This document shows, one piece after another, positions 45,378-57,318 of a stretch of 64,000 nucleotides of DNA. The stretch is from Lyophyllum atratum (taxonomy: Eukaryota; Basidiomycota; Agaricomycetes; Agaricales; Lyophyllaceae). Numbering within the stretch: position 1 is the stretch's first letter; every line of letters begins with the position of its first letter. The notes below the pieces were generated by a model. The model did not search any database and had not been told where the DNA came from. It saw only the letters and a list, made by a program, of their open reading frames with translations. The stretch spans positions 310,001 through 374,000 of the forward strand of contig JACGCN010000039.1 in the NCBI GenBank assembly GCA_014905825.1, read 5' to 3'. A program made the translations under genes and the position numbers.

Positions 45378-47488
45378 ATGGTACTTTTTCCTTGCTGCAC
45401 AGTTAGAGCGCGTATTGACACCAGTATAGGCCATTTGCAACTTCTTTCTTCGTGGACAATGTAAATTCGGCGATAGTTGCAGAAATGAACATCCCCAGGA
45501 CGGGCAACGGCAGGCAGGGTTTGGAAGTACGTGATATTTGGACGCCTTTGACCATAAATCTCACCTCACCGCACACAGGTCAGTCATGGCAGAACCCAAA
45601 TCGTAACAGTGAGACACCTGCGGACACTAAGCTAGCTTTCACGTCGGTATAATGTCCAATCAGCTGCATCTCGGTTCTCAGAAGTCCTCATTATTCTAGC
45701 GTTGATGTAATGCGGCAAGATCTCACTCCCAACAAGGATAAACCGCTATGGCCGTTATCTTCATATGCGCCAGCGAAACACGAGCCCAATCTGCTATCCG
45801 GCCTCGATGAATCCCCAGAAGAGCTGCGAGTCCGCGCGTTTACTGCTAACCAATCGGGGAAAGGGACTGAATATGTGCGTCAAGCTTACTCTGCTCTGAA
45901 ATTTCCTTACGATCCCATTTTCACGCAGGTAGCTTACGAGAATGGGAAGATCTCCGCCGCTGAGCAAGCTTTCTCTGTAAGTATCACCAATCCTTTCACA
46001 CCTGAAGAGGTTTTGCTAATTTATAAAAATCTCAACAAGAACGCTCGTGATAACATAAGTCAAGCCTTCGAACAAGCCTCGAAGCAGAGCATCAACGCAC
46101 CGGCCAGTGTCACAACCAGCAGCGCGTTCGGCGGGACTTCAGCCTTCGGCAACCCCACCTCCACATCAGCATTTGGAAAACCTGCCATCACCACTACATC
46201 CGCGTTCGGTAACCCCACCACTACCTCAGCCTTCGGCGCCCCTTCCACCACATCAGCCTTCGGCAGCACAACCACACCTGCATTCGGGAAATCCGCATTC
46301 GGCCAGTCCACCTTTGGCCAATCCGCGTTTGGGCAGCCGGCGGCTCCGGCGACGACGTCCGCCTTTGGTCAACCAGCAGCCCCAGCAGGTACATCTACAT
46401 TTGGCCAGCCCTCCCAACCCGTCTCGGCGTTTGGTCAACCAGCCACGGTGTCAGCGTTCGGCCAGCCAGCGCAAGCCGTGTCTGCATTCGGCCAGCCTCA
46501 GCAGTCCACATCGGCGTTTGGTCAACCAGCGCAGTCGTCATCTTCGCTGATAAAGCCTGCTACTGGCGCGTTTGGATCGTTAGGGTCGTCGACGACGACG
46601 ACGAATGCGTTTGGGGGTGGAGCGTTCTCTGCGTTCGCTGGGCAACCTTCTGCGTTTGGAGCGGGGGCACCTGCTACCACTCAGCCAGCGGCCACTGGGG
46701 GATCGACGTTTGGGCAAAGTGCGTTTGGTAGCTCAGCTGCGCCTACTACATCAGCATTTGGCACTGCTGCACCTGCACCATCAGCATTTGGCACTGTTGC
46801 ACCTGCAACATCGGCATTCGGTACCGCCGCACCTGCTACTTCTGCGGCGTTCGGGTCTGCACCCGCTGTTACCTCAGCATTCGGCAACCCTGCCCCTGCT
46901 ACTTCAGCATTCGGTACTCCCGCCACCGGAACCTCAGCCTTCGGTGCTCCTTCCGCCTTTGGTGCCCTCACCCAACAACCCGCCGCCACCTCCGCCTTTG
47001 GCACAACTGGGTTCGGACCCTCCGCAGGGTCCGCATTCAATAGTGCTCAACCAAGTGCTCCCATCAACCCGTTCACCAACGCCGCTAGCACCGTATCCTC
47101 CCCCTTCGCTCCCGCAGGCGGGACCTCCGCATTCCCTTCTACGCTCTCCGCACCAGCCATGCCTATACAGCCCACCCTCTCCGCTCCGCCACTCTCCGCT
47201 TTCCCTATGGGTTCCCCCTCCACCTCTACTACGGGCTTCCCCTCCACATCGTCGCCCTTCTCCGCTACCACGACCACGACCATCTCCCAGCCCGTAACGG
47301 TCGCCGGTGGACCCCCGGACTTTTCGCAAGTGAAGTCGCTGTATAAGCCGGGGCTGACGCCGTATGACCAGATTTTGCCGGCGGATTATATGAAGCGAAT
47401 ACCGGAGGCGGCGTTGGAGGCGTTCCAGGGGCAGAGGTTTGAGTGGGGGAATATTCCGGATTGGGTGCCGCCGATGGAGGTGCGATGA
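45378..47488 (+). CDS. NUP42/NLP1-like FG-nucleoporin with CCCH finger
   Basis: The first coding exon is only the ATG (45378-45380), spliced by a 49-bp intron to 45430-45526. That exon encodes [21 protein letters not shown], a C-x7-C-x5-C-x3-H zinc finger, when read with its flanks. One or two short exons follow between 45.58 and 45.71 kb, whose exact borders I could not settle. The large exon runs to 47488. It has a conserved segment ([19 protein letters not shown]), a helical region, about thirty SAFG-type FG repeats and a conserved end ([17 protein letters not shown]). Nup42/NLP1 sits on the cytoplasmic face of the nuclear pore and helps Gle1/Dbp5 in mRNA export. Bases 45976-46038 look like a further 63-bp intron with no stop in frame. 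Confidence 0.88.
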
Positions 47489-47839
47489 GGTTAAATTAGA
47501 TGGGTGGGTTGTGTTATTGTATTTAGTAGTATGGGTAGTGTTAATGGAAGTGTATGAATAGGAAGGGTATGCGATATATCACTTGGGTTCAATTGAAAAT
47601 GGGAATTTGGAATCGCACTTCACGCTTCCCCACCAAAGCTAAAATTTAATGTCTGGCTACAACCTAAAGGGTAAAAATTGCAATGCGTGTGTGGCGTCGA
47701 CACTCGCGACAGAGGAGCGAGTTCGAAAGTCTCTCATGCTGCTGGGTACTGGGTAACGACTTATTAGAGGCTACATAGATCAACTATGGTATCAAGGCCC
47801 CCTAAAGCTAGGCAACAAAAGAATCTTCTGTAGAGTGAA
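47489..47839. other. intergenic, no gene seen
   Basis: This is 351 bp holding the 3' UTR of the nucleoporin gene and the 3' flank of the minus-strand tRNA. No gene was seen. Confidence 0.6.
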
Positions 47840-47913
47840 TGGCCAACGTGGGGATCGAACCCAAGACCTTCGCGTTATTAGCACGACGCTCTAACCAGCT
47901 GAGCTAGTCGGCC
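47840..47913 (-). tRNA. tRNA-Ile (anticodon AAU)
   Basis: The reverse complement folds as a standard tRNA. The acceptor stem GGCCGAC pairs with GTTGGCC (one G-T), the D-arm is TAGCTCAGCTGGTTAGA, the anticodon loop CTAATAA gives AAU, and the T-arm is GGGTTCGATCCCC. The discriminator is A at 47840. There is no intron. The A-box (TAGCTCAGCTGG) and B-box (GGTTCGATCCC) promoter elements are intact. Confidence 0.97.
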
Positions 47914-48271
47914 GATGTGCTGAGATGGTCACAATATTGTCCAATCCGCTTTGCAGTTCAGCAAGTGCCAGACGAGAACCCCCAGCAGCTCATTTCGAGA
48001 CTCCACCGAGTGCGTCAGATCTACAGTGCTACTTATCGTTGAACATTGGTGTATATAAGCCGGAGTCTCGTCGCCAGCTACGATCCGGACGGCTCCCCCG
48101 TACATAAGGATCTTAGTCAGTGAAAGACTCACGCCCAAGGGTAATCTTGCCACGCCTTCGACCGGTTCTGTGACTCTGGTCTCGCACATCACCTCCAGCC
48201 TTTCAGTCCACTTCTTCAGAAGATTTCTGTTGCTGTTACGCCCAGGCCGCGCGACACTCCTTTGACGTACG
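47914..48271. other. intergenic, no gene seen
   Basis: This is 358 bp between the tRNA 5' side and the F-box gene start. A TATA-like TGTATATAAG lies near 48050-48060, about 210 bp before the ATG. No ORF was accepted. Confidence 0.55.
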
Positions 48272-49465
48272 ATGGCCTCCGAGAAGAGTCCTGCTATTCA
48301 CATTCTGCCTGCCGAGATATTGATCTATATATTTCGACTATCCACCAAAGTGCCACGCTCCCTCAGATTGGGAGATCCCATTTACTGGCCTTTCCGCAAT
48401 ATTGTGGGCCTTAGGGCGGGCATCTTCCCTCAGGCCAGAGAAAACATTTGGGCCACCAAGCTCGCGCTGCCTTTAGTTTGCAGGTCCTGGCGAGAGCTGT
48501 CTTTTGGTATCACGTACGAAGAGATTCATGCTGGTGGCCATATGGAAAGTCTACTGAAGGCGTTCGAGGAGTCCGAAACCTCCTTCCCTGGGAATGGTTT
48601 TGGACGACAAGTACGGCACCTCGTGCTCGACTTTTGGAATTCAACCCCAGTTCCTCTCTCGATCATTTTGCGCTGGTGCCCTAATGTTACCTATATCGCA
48701 AAAGACGACATTGACACCAGTCCAACTCCTACAGCAGATGTCGACCTCGCTTCCATCAAACGCTTTGACTGGGTGTTGAAGCGCATTCCAGGGCAGGGTT
48801 TGGAGAATACCGGCCATGGACGGGATTTCTACCGAGATATCGTCGCTAGGGCGTCGAATCTGCAATATCTTCATGTAGCTATAAGCTATCCGACCTCTCG
48901 TCTCTCCCATTTCCCATCTCCTCCCATCACGGCCCACTCTCTGACCACACTGCATGTCCAGCACATAGGAAACGTACTTCGTCAGGAGCTCGAAATGTGG
49001 CAGTTTCCCAACCTGACACACCTCATTACAGACTCCAGTCTCACCTGGAATACATTCTCCCCTCTCTTCGGGCCTCGGCTCGAACTCATCGGGTTTCTGA
49101 AAGACGAGTCCCTCTACGATGCGCTCGATGTGCTTGCACAATGTCCTAACATCCTTGAACTCAATTACTACATCGAGTTTGCGTCGTTTTCTCGCCCTCC
49201 GCTCCGCCACGATAAACTTGAATGCATCCGGTTGCATAGTGGCAAGAACCACATGCTTGAGGAGGCATTGCATATGGTGATCGTCGAACGGCAATTTTTT
49301 ATTTTCGCTGGGGCCTTTTTTCCTTCTCTAAAGCGCATCATTCTTCACGGCGATTGGTATGCTGTCATCCCACCCTATGCATTCTATCCCTTGTGTGGCC
49401 AACTGCGCCGACGGAATTGCAGTATAGAGGATGAATACGGAACCCCATTTCCGCCCAAGGTGTAA
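48272..49465 (+). CDS. F-box-like protein
   Basis: An intronless ORF of 397 aa starts at the first ATG. Residues about 8-75 fit an F-box: IHILPAEILIYIFRLST, then LALPLVCRSWRELSF. A leucine-rich-repeat-like body follows with regularly spaced hydrophobic turns (VRHLVLDFWNSTPVPLSIIL; NLQYLHVAI; NLTHLITDSSL; RLELIGFL; PNILELNYYI; SLKRIILHGDW). It would act as a substrate receptor of an SCF ubiquitin ligase via Skp1; the substrate is unknown. This F-box/LRR type is greatly expanded in Agaricomycetes. Lack of introns contrasts with the neighbours and is common in that expansion. Confidence 0.8.
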   Translation: MASEKSPAIHILPAEILIYIFRLSTKVPRSLRLGDPIYWPFRNIVGLRAGIFPQARENIWATKLALPLVCRSWRELSFGITYEEIHAGGHMESLLKAFEESETSFPGNGFGRQVRHLVLDFWNSTPVPLSIILRWCPNVTYIAKDDIDTSPTPTADVDLASIKRFDWVLKRIPGQGLENTGHGRDFYRDIVARASNLQYLHVAISYPTSRLSHFPSPPITAHSLTTLHVQHIGNVLRQELEMWQFPNLTHLITDSSLTWNTFSPLFGPRLELIGFLKDESLYDALDVLAQCPNILELNYYIEFASFSRPPLRHDKLECIRLHSGKNHMLEEALHMVIVERQFFIFAGAFFPSLKRIILHGDWYAVIPPYAFYPLCGQLRRRNCSIEDEYGTPFPPKV

Positions 49466-50845
49466 AACTACTACCTAGGATTGTGTGGTGAGCATTACCC
49501 ATTTTTGTTTCTCTGCACGATTCCCCGAGATCTCCACCTAAGCTGATGTGGTGCAGGTATCCTCGGTCTCGATCGTACATATCACGGTAGGGTTGGTGCC
49601 AAGTGTTACATCGATCTTATTCTTCTATCCTTCCGCCACCGCGACGATTGACCGAACGAAAGTCTGGACCAAGTATTGCTGGAATCGTTTGAGGAGCCCC
49701 ACAAGATATGTTCACTGCTCTATCTCATTCGTAGAATCCTCGCAGAAAATTAATTTTATAAATAAATGTGGATGGTACATTCCACTGTGATCTAAGAGGA
49801 TCTGGTGGAATTTTTGCGCGTGAAAAGTGAGTGTATCCGAAACCTATGAAATGGGGTCATAGGAGGTGGATGCTGGTGAATGGGTGGTCATAAATAGTTG
49901 TGAGGCTTTGCCTATGTGCAACAACAGTTGACGAGAGCGAGTTGCATGACGTCTGGAATGTGGTAATCGGATTCCAAGCTGCTCGGCTTCGCCCAGTGAA
50001 ACACGAAAATTGGCGGCATATACAGGCATTGACTACATACCTGGCGCTATACCAACAGGTGATCAATCGATCAAGGCCTATAAAACCGTGGATCCTTATC
50101 TTCGACCGCGACCAAAGAAGTCGTATCGAGGAACACAAACCGGTGTCTAACCATGTGGCCAATAGGTAGCGAGGAGGCGGTCTCCTTAAGTTTTCAAGCA
50201 CTTTTAGAATAGAGTTAGGTCATGCGATTCGGCCGAGGGTGCATGGCCGGGAAGGGGCTCCAGGGATGATTCATCTCGAGCGTCGCAGTGAAGGGTCAGA
50301 GGTACCTTGAACGCGTGGAGGCAGCCGTGAGACAAGAGGGACGAAAACACCTACCGATATGGTTGTTGCGTAGGCTGTTCGCATCTGTGTCCTGCGGGCA
50401 GATGGGGGAATATGGACATCATGTCAGAAAACCCCTTGAAGTTCCGCCGCAGATCAAGAGGAGCAACTGCAATCTGGCGGCGTATCTTGTTTCAGGCAGA
50501 TTACGAAGAAGCCATCAACCGTAGAGACAAGACGGAGAAGGAGAAGGACAGCCGTAATGCATTTCGTTGCTCCTCCAGGCAACTTTGAACCAAGAGTATG
50601 AATTCTGCGAGAGAGGCTATCGTCGTCAGAAACCCTTAAGATTACTCCCGACCGCCTACTTTAACTCCATCAGATAGACCAAAGTAGAGATAAGAACAGG
50701 ATAGCGTCTTCCAACGAAACATACACTTCTTGAGGATGACAGTCGAAATATACAAGTGTTCAAGTTATTTTAAAACACAGCGTGAGAACCGTTTCCGAAA
50801 AACCTGGTCAAACAAGTTTGCTCATTGACTGTCACGACCAGCTCA
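49466..50845. other. intergenic, no gene seen
   Basis: This is 1.38 kb with only short unconvincing frames on both strands. No tandem repeat, tRNA or conserved domain was seen. Confidence 0.55.
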
Positions 50846-51522
50846 ATGTCGCAAGCCGTAGGCAATGTATGTCTACCTTCCCTTCATTTCTTGCCATTAG
50901 ACTGACAAAATAGACCGCTCTTGCATACGCCCGGGTCTGGCACCATGTTGATGCCAGCGACCGCGTTCTCGGAAAACTTGCAGAGCGCATTGCTCTCGTA
51001 CTAATGGGAAAGCATAAACCGATCTATGACCCTGGTGGTACGTCCTCAGCCGCGCCATCTCACGATTCTAAGTCTCACTTTGGTATAAAGTGGACTGTGG
51101 TGACTATGTCATCGTGACAAACTCGCGGAACGTCAAAGTTACTGGTAGGAAGGATGAGCAACTGCTGTACCGGAAACACTCCATGTTTCCGGGTGGGTTG
51201 AAGGAGACGCCATACAGGACTATGATGGAACGCAAGCCAGACGAGGTGCGTCCCCTCTGTCTTACCGCCGCTCTCTTTAACTGACCTCGCGTCGCAGATC
51301 ATTCGCCATGCTGTATCTGGTATGTTGCCCAAGAACAAACTCCGGGACCGGCGTCTGGCAAGGCTTCGTATTTTCCCTCAATACCACATGGGTGTGCAGG
51401 GCGCGAATGTCCTCAAAAGCTGGCATGACGGGACGCTGCCGCCGGACTACGACCCCACAAAACCCACCACCACCATGACTCTGCAACAAAACTGGAGGAC
51501 TGGTGCTCCCAAACAGTCATGA
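50846..51522 (+). CDS. MRPL23: mitochondrial ribosomal protein uL13m
   Basis: Four exons, 50846-50866, 50914-51037, 51091-51245 and 51298-51522, give 174 aa. uL13 landmarks: [58 protein letters not shown] and [20 protein letters not shown]. The length, the bacterial-type sequence and the family-typical short N-terminus without a cytosolic uL13 extension point to the mitochondrial large subunit (yeast Mrpl23). There is no long cleavable presequence. It is convergent with the next gene, 124 bp apart. Confidence 0.95.
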
Positions 51523-51646
51523 TTTCATAGAGCGTAGTTCTATCTCAATACTAATCTAATTTCGCTTCGACCTGGTTGCAAGATGGTTTGTGTATAGACA
51601 AGTAAGTCACAAGGCAGCCCTACTCGTAGGCATGTCCTCCGTGTCG

Positions 51647-52921
51647 TTACAACTCCGTCGGACTCTCCTCACCTTCATCGTGTTCTTCTTCGTTGCCCTC
51701 AACTTCAACTTCCTCAGCTTCAACTTCCTCAGCTTCAACTTCCTCAGCTTTATCTTCCTCAGCTTTGTCCTCCCACTCATCATCACCTTCATCCTCGCCT
51801 TCAGCAACATGTTCCTCCTCATCACTTTCCTCATTATCAACAACCTCTGTCTCTCCTGTTGGGCTAGTTTCAATCTGTCCATCGACGTCTGCCTCGACTT
51901 CTGGAGGGTGAATCAGTGGTCAGTTTCCTTACGCGACAAGCTATGGCTACCTTCTGCATCGTGTGCCTCGGTGTTCCCGAAGTCCTGCTCGTCCTCCGCC
52001 TCCGGCGTATCTTCCTTCGCGTTGGCATAAGCCTGCCGTATCATATCCTCCCATCCGTCTGGTATTCGAACCTCAAGCATACGAGAAACATATTCCTGCA
52101 TCAACATACCTATTGTTTCATTCAAATTATTGGTTATCAAGTGGTAAGAATGATAATCTGTGGACAGACCTATGGCCACTAGCGCCGATCCGTCCAAAAC
52201 TTTGTACATGTCCTTCGGGTGTGTCCTTTTGCCTGCACCCTTTACCCTACCTCCTCGCCGTACTGGCTTCACCGAATCCTCTTCCTCTTCATAGCCCTCC
52301 GAAGTTTCGCGAGCTGTTTCCACTTTCTTCTCCTGTTCTAATCTCAAAAGTCTCCTCTGTTTCCTCATTTTTCGGTATTCTTTCGTGAGATTAATCAGTT
52401 GGCCGCGTTCATGGTAATATGTGCTCGCGAAATAGTGTATGGATTTGAGAAGGTCCTAAATTAAGACGTGGATAAATTGGAGGGACAAATACCGCAGAGG
52501 GGCAAAAGGTAATCACAGAAGAAGGAAGTGGGTACTCCGAGGATGAGCTCGAAGACGTTGAGGGCGCTAGAAAATCAAAATCGTGCAGGAACTTCCGCCG
52601 CTTCGCCGGCCGAGGGTTAGGTCTTCGTCCTGGAATCCTCTCTTTTGCTTTACCCTTTCCTTTGCGCCTCGAAAGCTCCTGTCCGTCTTCTCCAACATCA
52701 ATCTCCTCGCCATCCGCCTCCTCCCGTACCTTCCTATACCTTCCAACAGTCCCAAACCCAGCCGCATCGCGCGCAAACCAGTTACCCCTTGGATCCTGCA
52801 CAGCAGACGCAGCATACCGCGGTCTTAGATTCTTTGACGTGTTCTGTTGGACGCGGGAGCCATCAGGGTGGAGGCGCAGACTTGAGAAATCGTAGACACT
52901 ACTGAGACGAGGCCCTGACAT
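51647..52921 (-). CDS. hypothetical nuclear-looking protein with acidic repeat tail
   Basis: Four exons, 52921-52493, 52455-52170, 52109-51951 and 51900-51647, give 375 aa. The N-terminus looks conserved (MSGPRLSSVYDFSSLRLHPD; DPRGNWFARDAAGFGTVGR), followed by acidic and basic blocks (RRKGKGKAKER; RRPNPRPAKRRK) that could be nuclear localisation signals. The centre has DLLKSIHYFASTYYHERGQL, a long basic helix, then DMYKVLDGSALVAIGMLMQE. The C-terminus is strongly acidic with 15-bp repeats encoding AEEVE. Such a plan is common in rRNA-synthesis or chromatin factors (Rrn9-like proteins come to mind), but I cannot assign a family. Its start is followed by 1.25 kb with no gene. Confidence 0.75.
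51703..51768 (-). repeat. 15-bp tandem repeats encoding acidic AEEVE units
   Basis: Four to five near-identical 15-bp units (plus strand TTCCTCAGCTTCAAC) lie in the last exon of the gene 51647-52921 and encode an alternating Glu-rich tail. Confidence 0.9.
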
Positions 52922-54172
52922 GCGGGATCTCAAAAAATGAATCAGAAAACACGAATTCATTTCCGGCGGAAGCGCCTATTTAGTATTTGTGAGTGTTTTC
53001 TTCCCAACGTCTTCCTTACCCACGTGGGTATAACGTGGGCTGATCTTCCGCTCATTGTCCCCTATTGTCCCTTCCGAGTCCGTTTGCCGAGTACCTGGAC
53101 GCGATCTGGGCAGCCTGGGCTTGACACTGGTAGAAGAAGGCGCCTCTGGCCCACCAGACTCAAGTGGTCCGTAGTCAGCGTTTACTGCCATGTGCAAGCT
53201 TCTTCGATGTGTAGGACTCAATGGGCATTGGGCCGAGAAGGATCATCACGAGGACACCGGGGCCGACACCCCCAAGCCTTCCACCTTGAAAGAACTTGAT
53301 GCATGCCAAGTTATTTGGAGAACTGAGGCGTACACGTAGTTCCGGTAAGATTACAGCATACTAGGCCTTGAGAGCGGATTACGACTCACTCCGATATGGT
53401 TGGGGCGACAAAAAGGTGTTCAGGGACGTGGATAGATGTTCCTTACATATAGTTCGAGATCAGATGGTTTTATGTGCTTCTACCAAGTGGGCAAGAGGTA
53501 CTTTGGGTCCCTCCCCAATATATCTATCACTGAGCCAGCAACGACCAGCGATGCTCTGGTATTTGGAAGTGATCGTGTAAGAAAACGGAATTAACCTCCC
53601 CGTGTACATGATTCTTCATCTTTGTGTTTGTCGCCCACGAGCGTCGCTATTAAGGTACTTACTGGTTCCGCTCCGCCGCATTCAATGTCCTTATGGTACC
53701 TGGTACAAGGGCCGCGCCGCATAATTAAACGATGTCTCTCGAGGCACGTTGTCTTCCGGACTCCAGCCTGAGTCGCATAGCCTCCAGCAGGTAACCAAGT
53801 AACTGCACAGTTTTTCATATCCTGATGCGTAGTGCATGGGACCTCGAAGAAGGGCGGTAACTGTGAGTGTGTCTCATTGATGCTCCTTTGATCTCGGATA
53901 GAAGAAGTACGAGTCGGAGAAAGATGATCCAGATAATTTAGATTCCATCCAATGCTCCAGAAAATATTGGTCTGATATCAGAACCTCGACGAGATTCTCG
54001 ATTTTGTGCAATAGCTGGCTTGTGGCGAACGTGGTCCGAGTCAGGCTTGCCGATGTGAAATGATCCTGCCTTTTCTGGAAGAGAGATAGATTAGATTATC
54101 AATGGATTGTCATGTGATGACGAAAAATCTGTGCGCTATACAGCGCTGACGATTACTGTTCCACGCAATCCA
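52922..54172. other. intergenic, no gene seen
   Basis: This is 1.25 kb between divergent genes. Short frames show no resemblance to known proteins. A frame starting with TTG at 54107 is in phase with TTC27 but has no ATG until 54173. Confidence 0.55.
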
Positions 54173-56980
54173 ATGAGTTTGGAGATCTCGCCCGTCGAAA
54201 GGGCTCTGCTGAGAGGTAAATGGACTGCAGAGACACAAGATAACCCCAGTCCTGTTGCAGATCTCGCCCGAGCCGTCGTCGAGGGGAGATTTCGTGATGC
54301 CCTAACATCCCCTGGTGCCCGAGAGCTATTTCACACTAAATCATCTACATTTGATCACCCTTTCGATCAGGTCTTTGACCTGGATACACCTTCCTCCATT
54401 CAACCAGATGATGCCGAACTATTTCGATTGACTTTGGCCGTAGCCTGCTTACACGCTTTCGTGCAGGTCAACTGGACAGGTCCCGATCTCGACTTACAAC
54501 CGCTCGAAGTCATTACGCTTGCACCCAGCGAGTCTCAACCTACCGTGACCGAAGATCTTATTAACCAAAAGGCCATCTCCGAGCTCGCGCAAGGCGGCGA
54601 GCCCGCGTACCATCTTACGAGAGCTGCAGTCTTCCTGAGGCTCGCACAGATCTTGTTGGCCCTTCCATATGATCGCTGTCATTCGGCTTTATGGTGGAGA
54701 CTGCGTGCCGCTTTCATTCACCAGCAGGTGCTCGACGAGCCTGTACCTCAGCCCCACACATTATCGGCGTCCCTGGAACCCTTAAAAGCCACCTGTTCGT
54801 CCGAACCCGACCTTGTGGGACGATTAGTACTGGAGCAGGGACTGCTTGAGCATCAATATTCCCATGACAGATCGGCGGCGGAGCTCTTCGTGCAGGCGGC
54901 CCAGGCTACGGGCTTGGAATACGAGTTGACAGGCGCGCTTGGGAAAAGAACGAAGTTTCAGCAATTTGATCTTAGCCAACTCGTGTTGTTAGCGGAGAGC
55001 CATCTCGCGGATGACACTGCCGCGTCGAATGGAGATTCATCATCTAATGCTACGGGAATAGAAGCCAAGGCGGCTGGGGAAACAGAAATCCAGCCCAGCC
55101 TCCCGGAAACCCTCCTTCTCAATGATGACACGCTGTTGGAGCAGACAGAGTTCACCTCCTCGAGCCCTTCTGCGCCTGGTTCAAGCATGAAGCACATCGA
55201 TCCTTCATCCCAGCCACCCCTTCATCCTCTCGACCAATGCATTCTCCTCTCCATGTGTCTCAACGTAAAAAATACCTCCCCATCACACGGCCTCACAAAC
55301 GAACAGATGGCTCCGTACATCGCGCGAGTAATCTCCCACCCTAGAAATTGGTCAGTTCATACAATGGCCCTTTTACTTCGGTCAAGGCTCGAATCGGCAC
55401 GCACGCGCACGGTGGAAAGGTCCACGCTCCAGCTACAGGCCCTGATCGACCAGATGCCTACCGCGGACTCGACCTTACAAGAAAGGCTCCTGTATTTCCA
55501 TTCTATTCCCCTGCCAAGCAAGTGGGAGCTGGAGCGGGAACTGGCGATGCGGTTCTTGAGTTTAGGTGTCGTGCGATCGGCCATGGAGATCTTTGAGCGC
55601 CTTGAGATGTGGGAAGAGGTGGTGAAGTGTTGGGGTGCGCTCGAGCGGCCGGATAAGGCCATTGCGATTGTGCGGGATCTGTTGGAGGGACGGAAGGCCG
55701 AGGCTGAGGAGGTACTTTCGAGGGGGAAAGTTACGTCAGACCAGCGCAGGCAAATCCATGATACCACCAGGGAGGCTAAGCTATGGTGCTTACTCGGCGA
55801 CCTCGAGCCTGAGAACGCAGTGGAGCACTACGAGCGGGCGTGGAAGATCTCAAAGGGAACCTCTGGGCGGGCGATGCGCTCGCTCGGGGGGTATTACTTC
55901 GCTCGAGCAACATACCCAGAGGCCATCACTTGCCTAAAACGGGCAGTTGCTATCAACCCACTGCTCTCGCGATCCTGGTTCATCCTCGGATGTGCATGCA
56001 TGCGCACGGAAGAGTGGGAGGAGGCGAAGAACGCGTTCAGCCGTTGCGTTGCAATCGATGAGGAGGACGGCGAGAGTTGGAACAATCTCGCGAGCATGTA
56101 TCTCCGGATGGGAACAGCCGCACAAAAAGAGTCTGGGGATGATGTTGACCAGGTCAGCGCATGGCCCGGAATCCCCATCCATGTGCTCTTCCGCTAATTA
56201 TATGCACCCGCACTCCTCTAGGTCGGCAAAAGCACGGAAGAAGCGTCATCTGGTGGCGACGTCGCGAAGTCGGTTCCTTTCGCGAACAAAATGCTTGCCT
56301 TCCGGGCGCTTAAACAGGGCCTTAAGTTCAGTTACGAGAACTGGCGCATGTGGTCCAACTACATGGTCGTCGCGATGGATGTCGGTGAGCTGGCGGAGTC
56401 GTGCCGTGCTCTGAGTCGTGTCATAGATGAGACGAGCGGAAAGCTGGGTGCCGACTCCGTAGACCTGGACGTCCTCGAGCGCCTCGTCAACGCGGTCACA
56501 CGGGCTCCATCGAAGCTGGAGGACGCCACTGCTGAGGATGGCACCCCTGGCACCACGGCAATGAACCCGAACGAGGGCCACGGTTTGGTGCGGAACGTCA
56601 GCACTTTGTTCGAGCGAACGATCTTGCCCCGCGTATCGTCGCCCCGTATATTTCGTGCTTACGCAAAGCTACTGACCTGGCAAGGGAAGTGGGCGGAAGC
56701 ATTGGAGGCGAGCCTGGATGGCTACCGCTGTGGGATAGCCGGGACGATGGAGAGGGGTGAGACGGATGTCGAACGGTGGCGTGAGGCGGTGGGTGAGGTT
56801 GAGGAGATCGTGGATGTGTTGCGTAATTTTGGGCCCCGTGTGGAATTTTCACGCTGGAGGTTGAAGGCGCGGAGTATCGTGCGAAGCTTCGTCGGGCGCA
56901 CGAAAGATTTTGAAGACGAGCCCGAGTGGGCAAGGCTGGCCGAGCTTCAGGAGGACTTGTCGCAAAAGGAGGAAGAGTAG
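54173..56980 (+). CDS. TTC27/Emw1-like TPR protein
   Basis: Two exons, 54173-56152 and 56222-56980, give 912 aa. The start is the first in-frame ATG, giving the family-like MSLEISPVERALLRGKW. The N-terminal half is helical with one low-complexity loop (about residues 290-355). The C-terminal half carries tetratricopeptide repeats, clearest at LGGYYFARATYPEAITCLKRAVAINP and SWFILGCACMRTEEWEEAKNAF (listed separately), then ESWNNLASMYLRMG. A conserved block NWRMWSNYMVVAMDVGE follows. Yeast Emw1 is essential and linked to cell-wall integrity and chaperone function; human TTC27 is the orthologue. The role here is inferred from the family. Confidence 0.9.
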
Positions 56981-57318
56981 GGATAGTGCGAGGAAGGCGT
57001 GGGCGATGCCACGGCGTTACACCTCGGTTCATTAGGTTTCTCTTCGAAGGTGATTAGGTTTGACGGGGAGGCGTATCATCAGAGATTTGTGTGAAAATGA
57101 ATAGATACTCTAGATCGGCAGAGATTCGATGTAGTAAGGGAAGTGCTACACGTGGAGTGGTGTTCCGAATGGAAGACTGTGTGGGGGCGATTGGCTCGTA
57201 ATGGTATGTGGAGAAAATAGGTGCATACAGGTATTATGAAAAGTCGTGGTGATCGTATAGTCATGATGATGATGCTGGGGCCTCAGCCAGGCGACGAGAA
57301 ATCAGATTACTGGCATTG

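Noticed and set aside
45710..47040. Long antisense and shifted ORFs over the FG-repeat region (for example 46605-47297 plus, 46681-47040 minus)
   Set aside because: They are by-products of Ala/Phe/Gly/Ser-biased repeat codons; the NUP42 frame explains the region.
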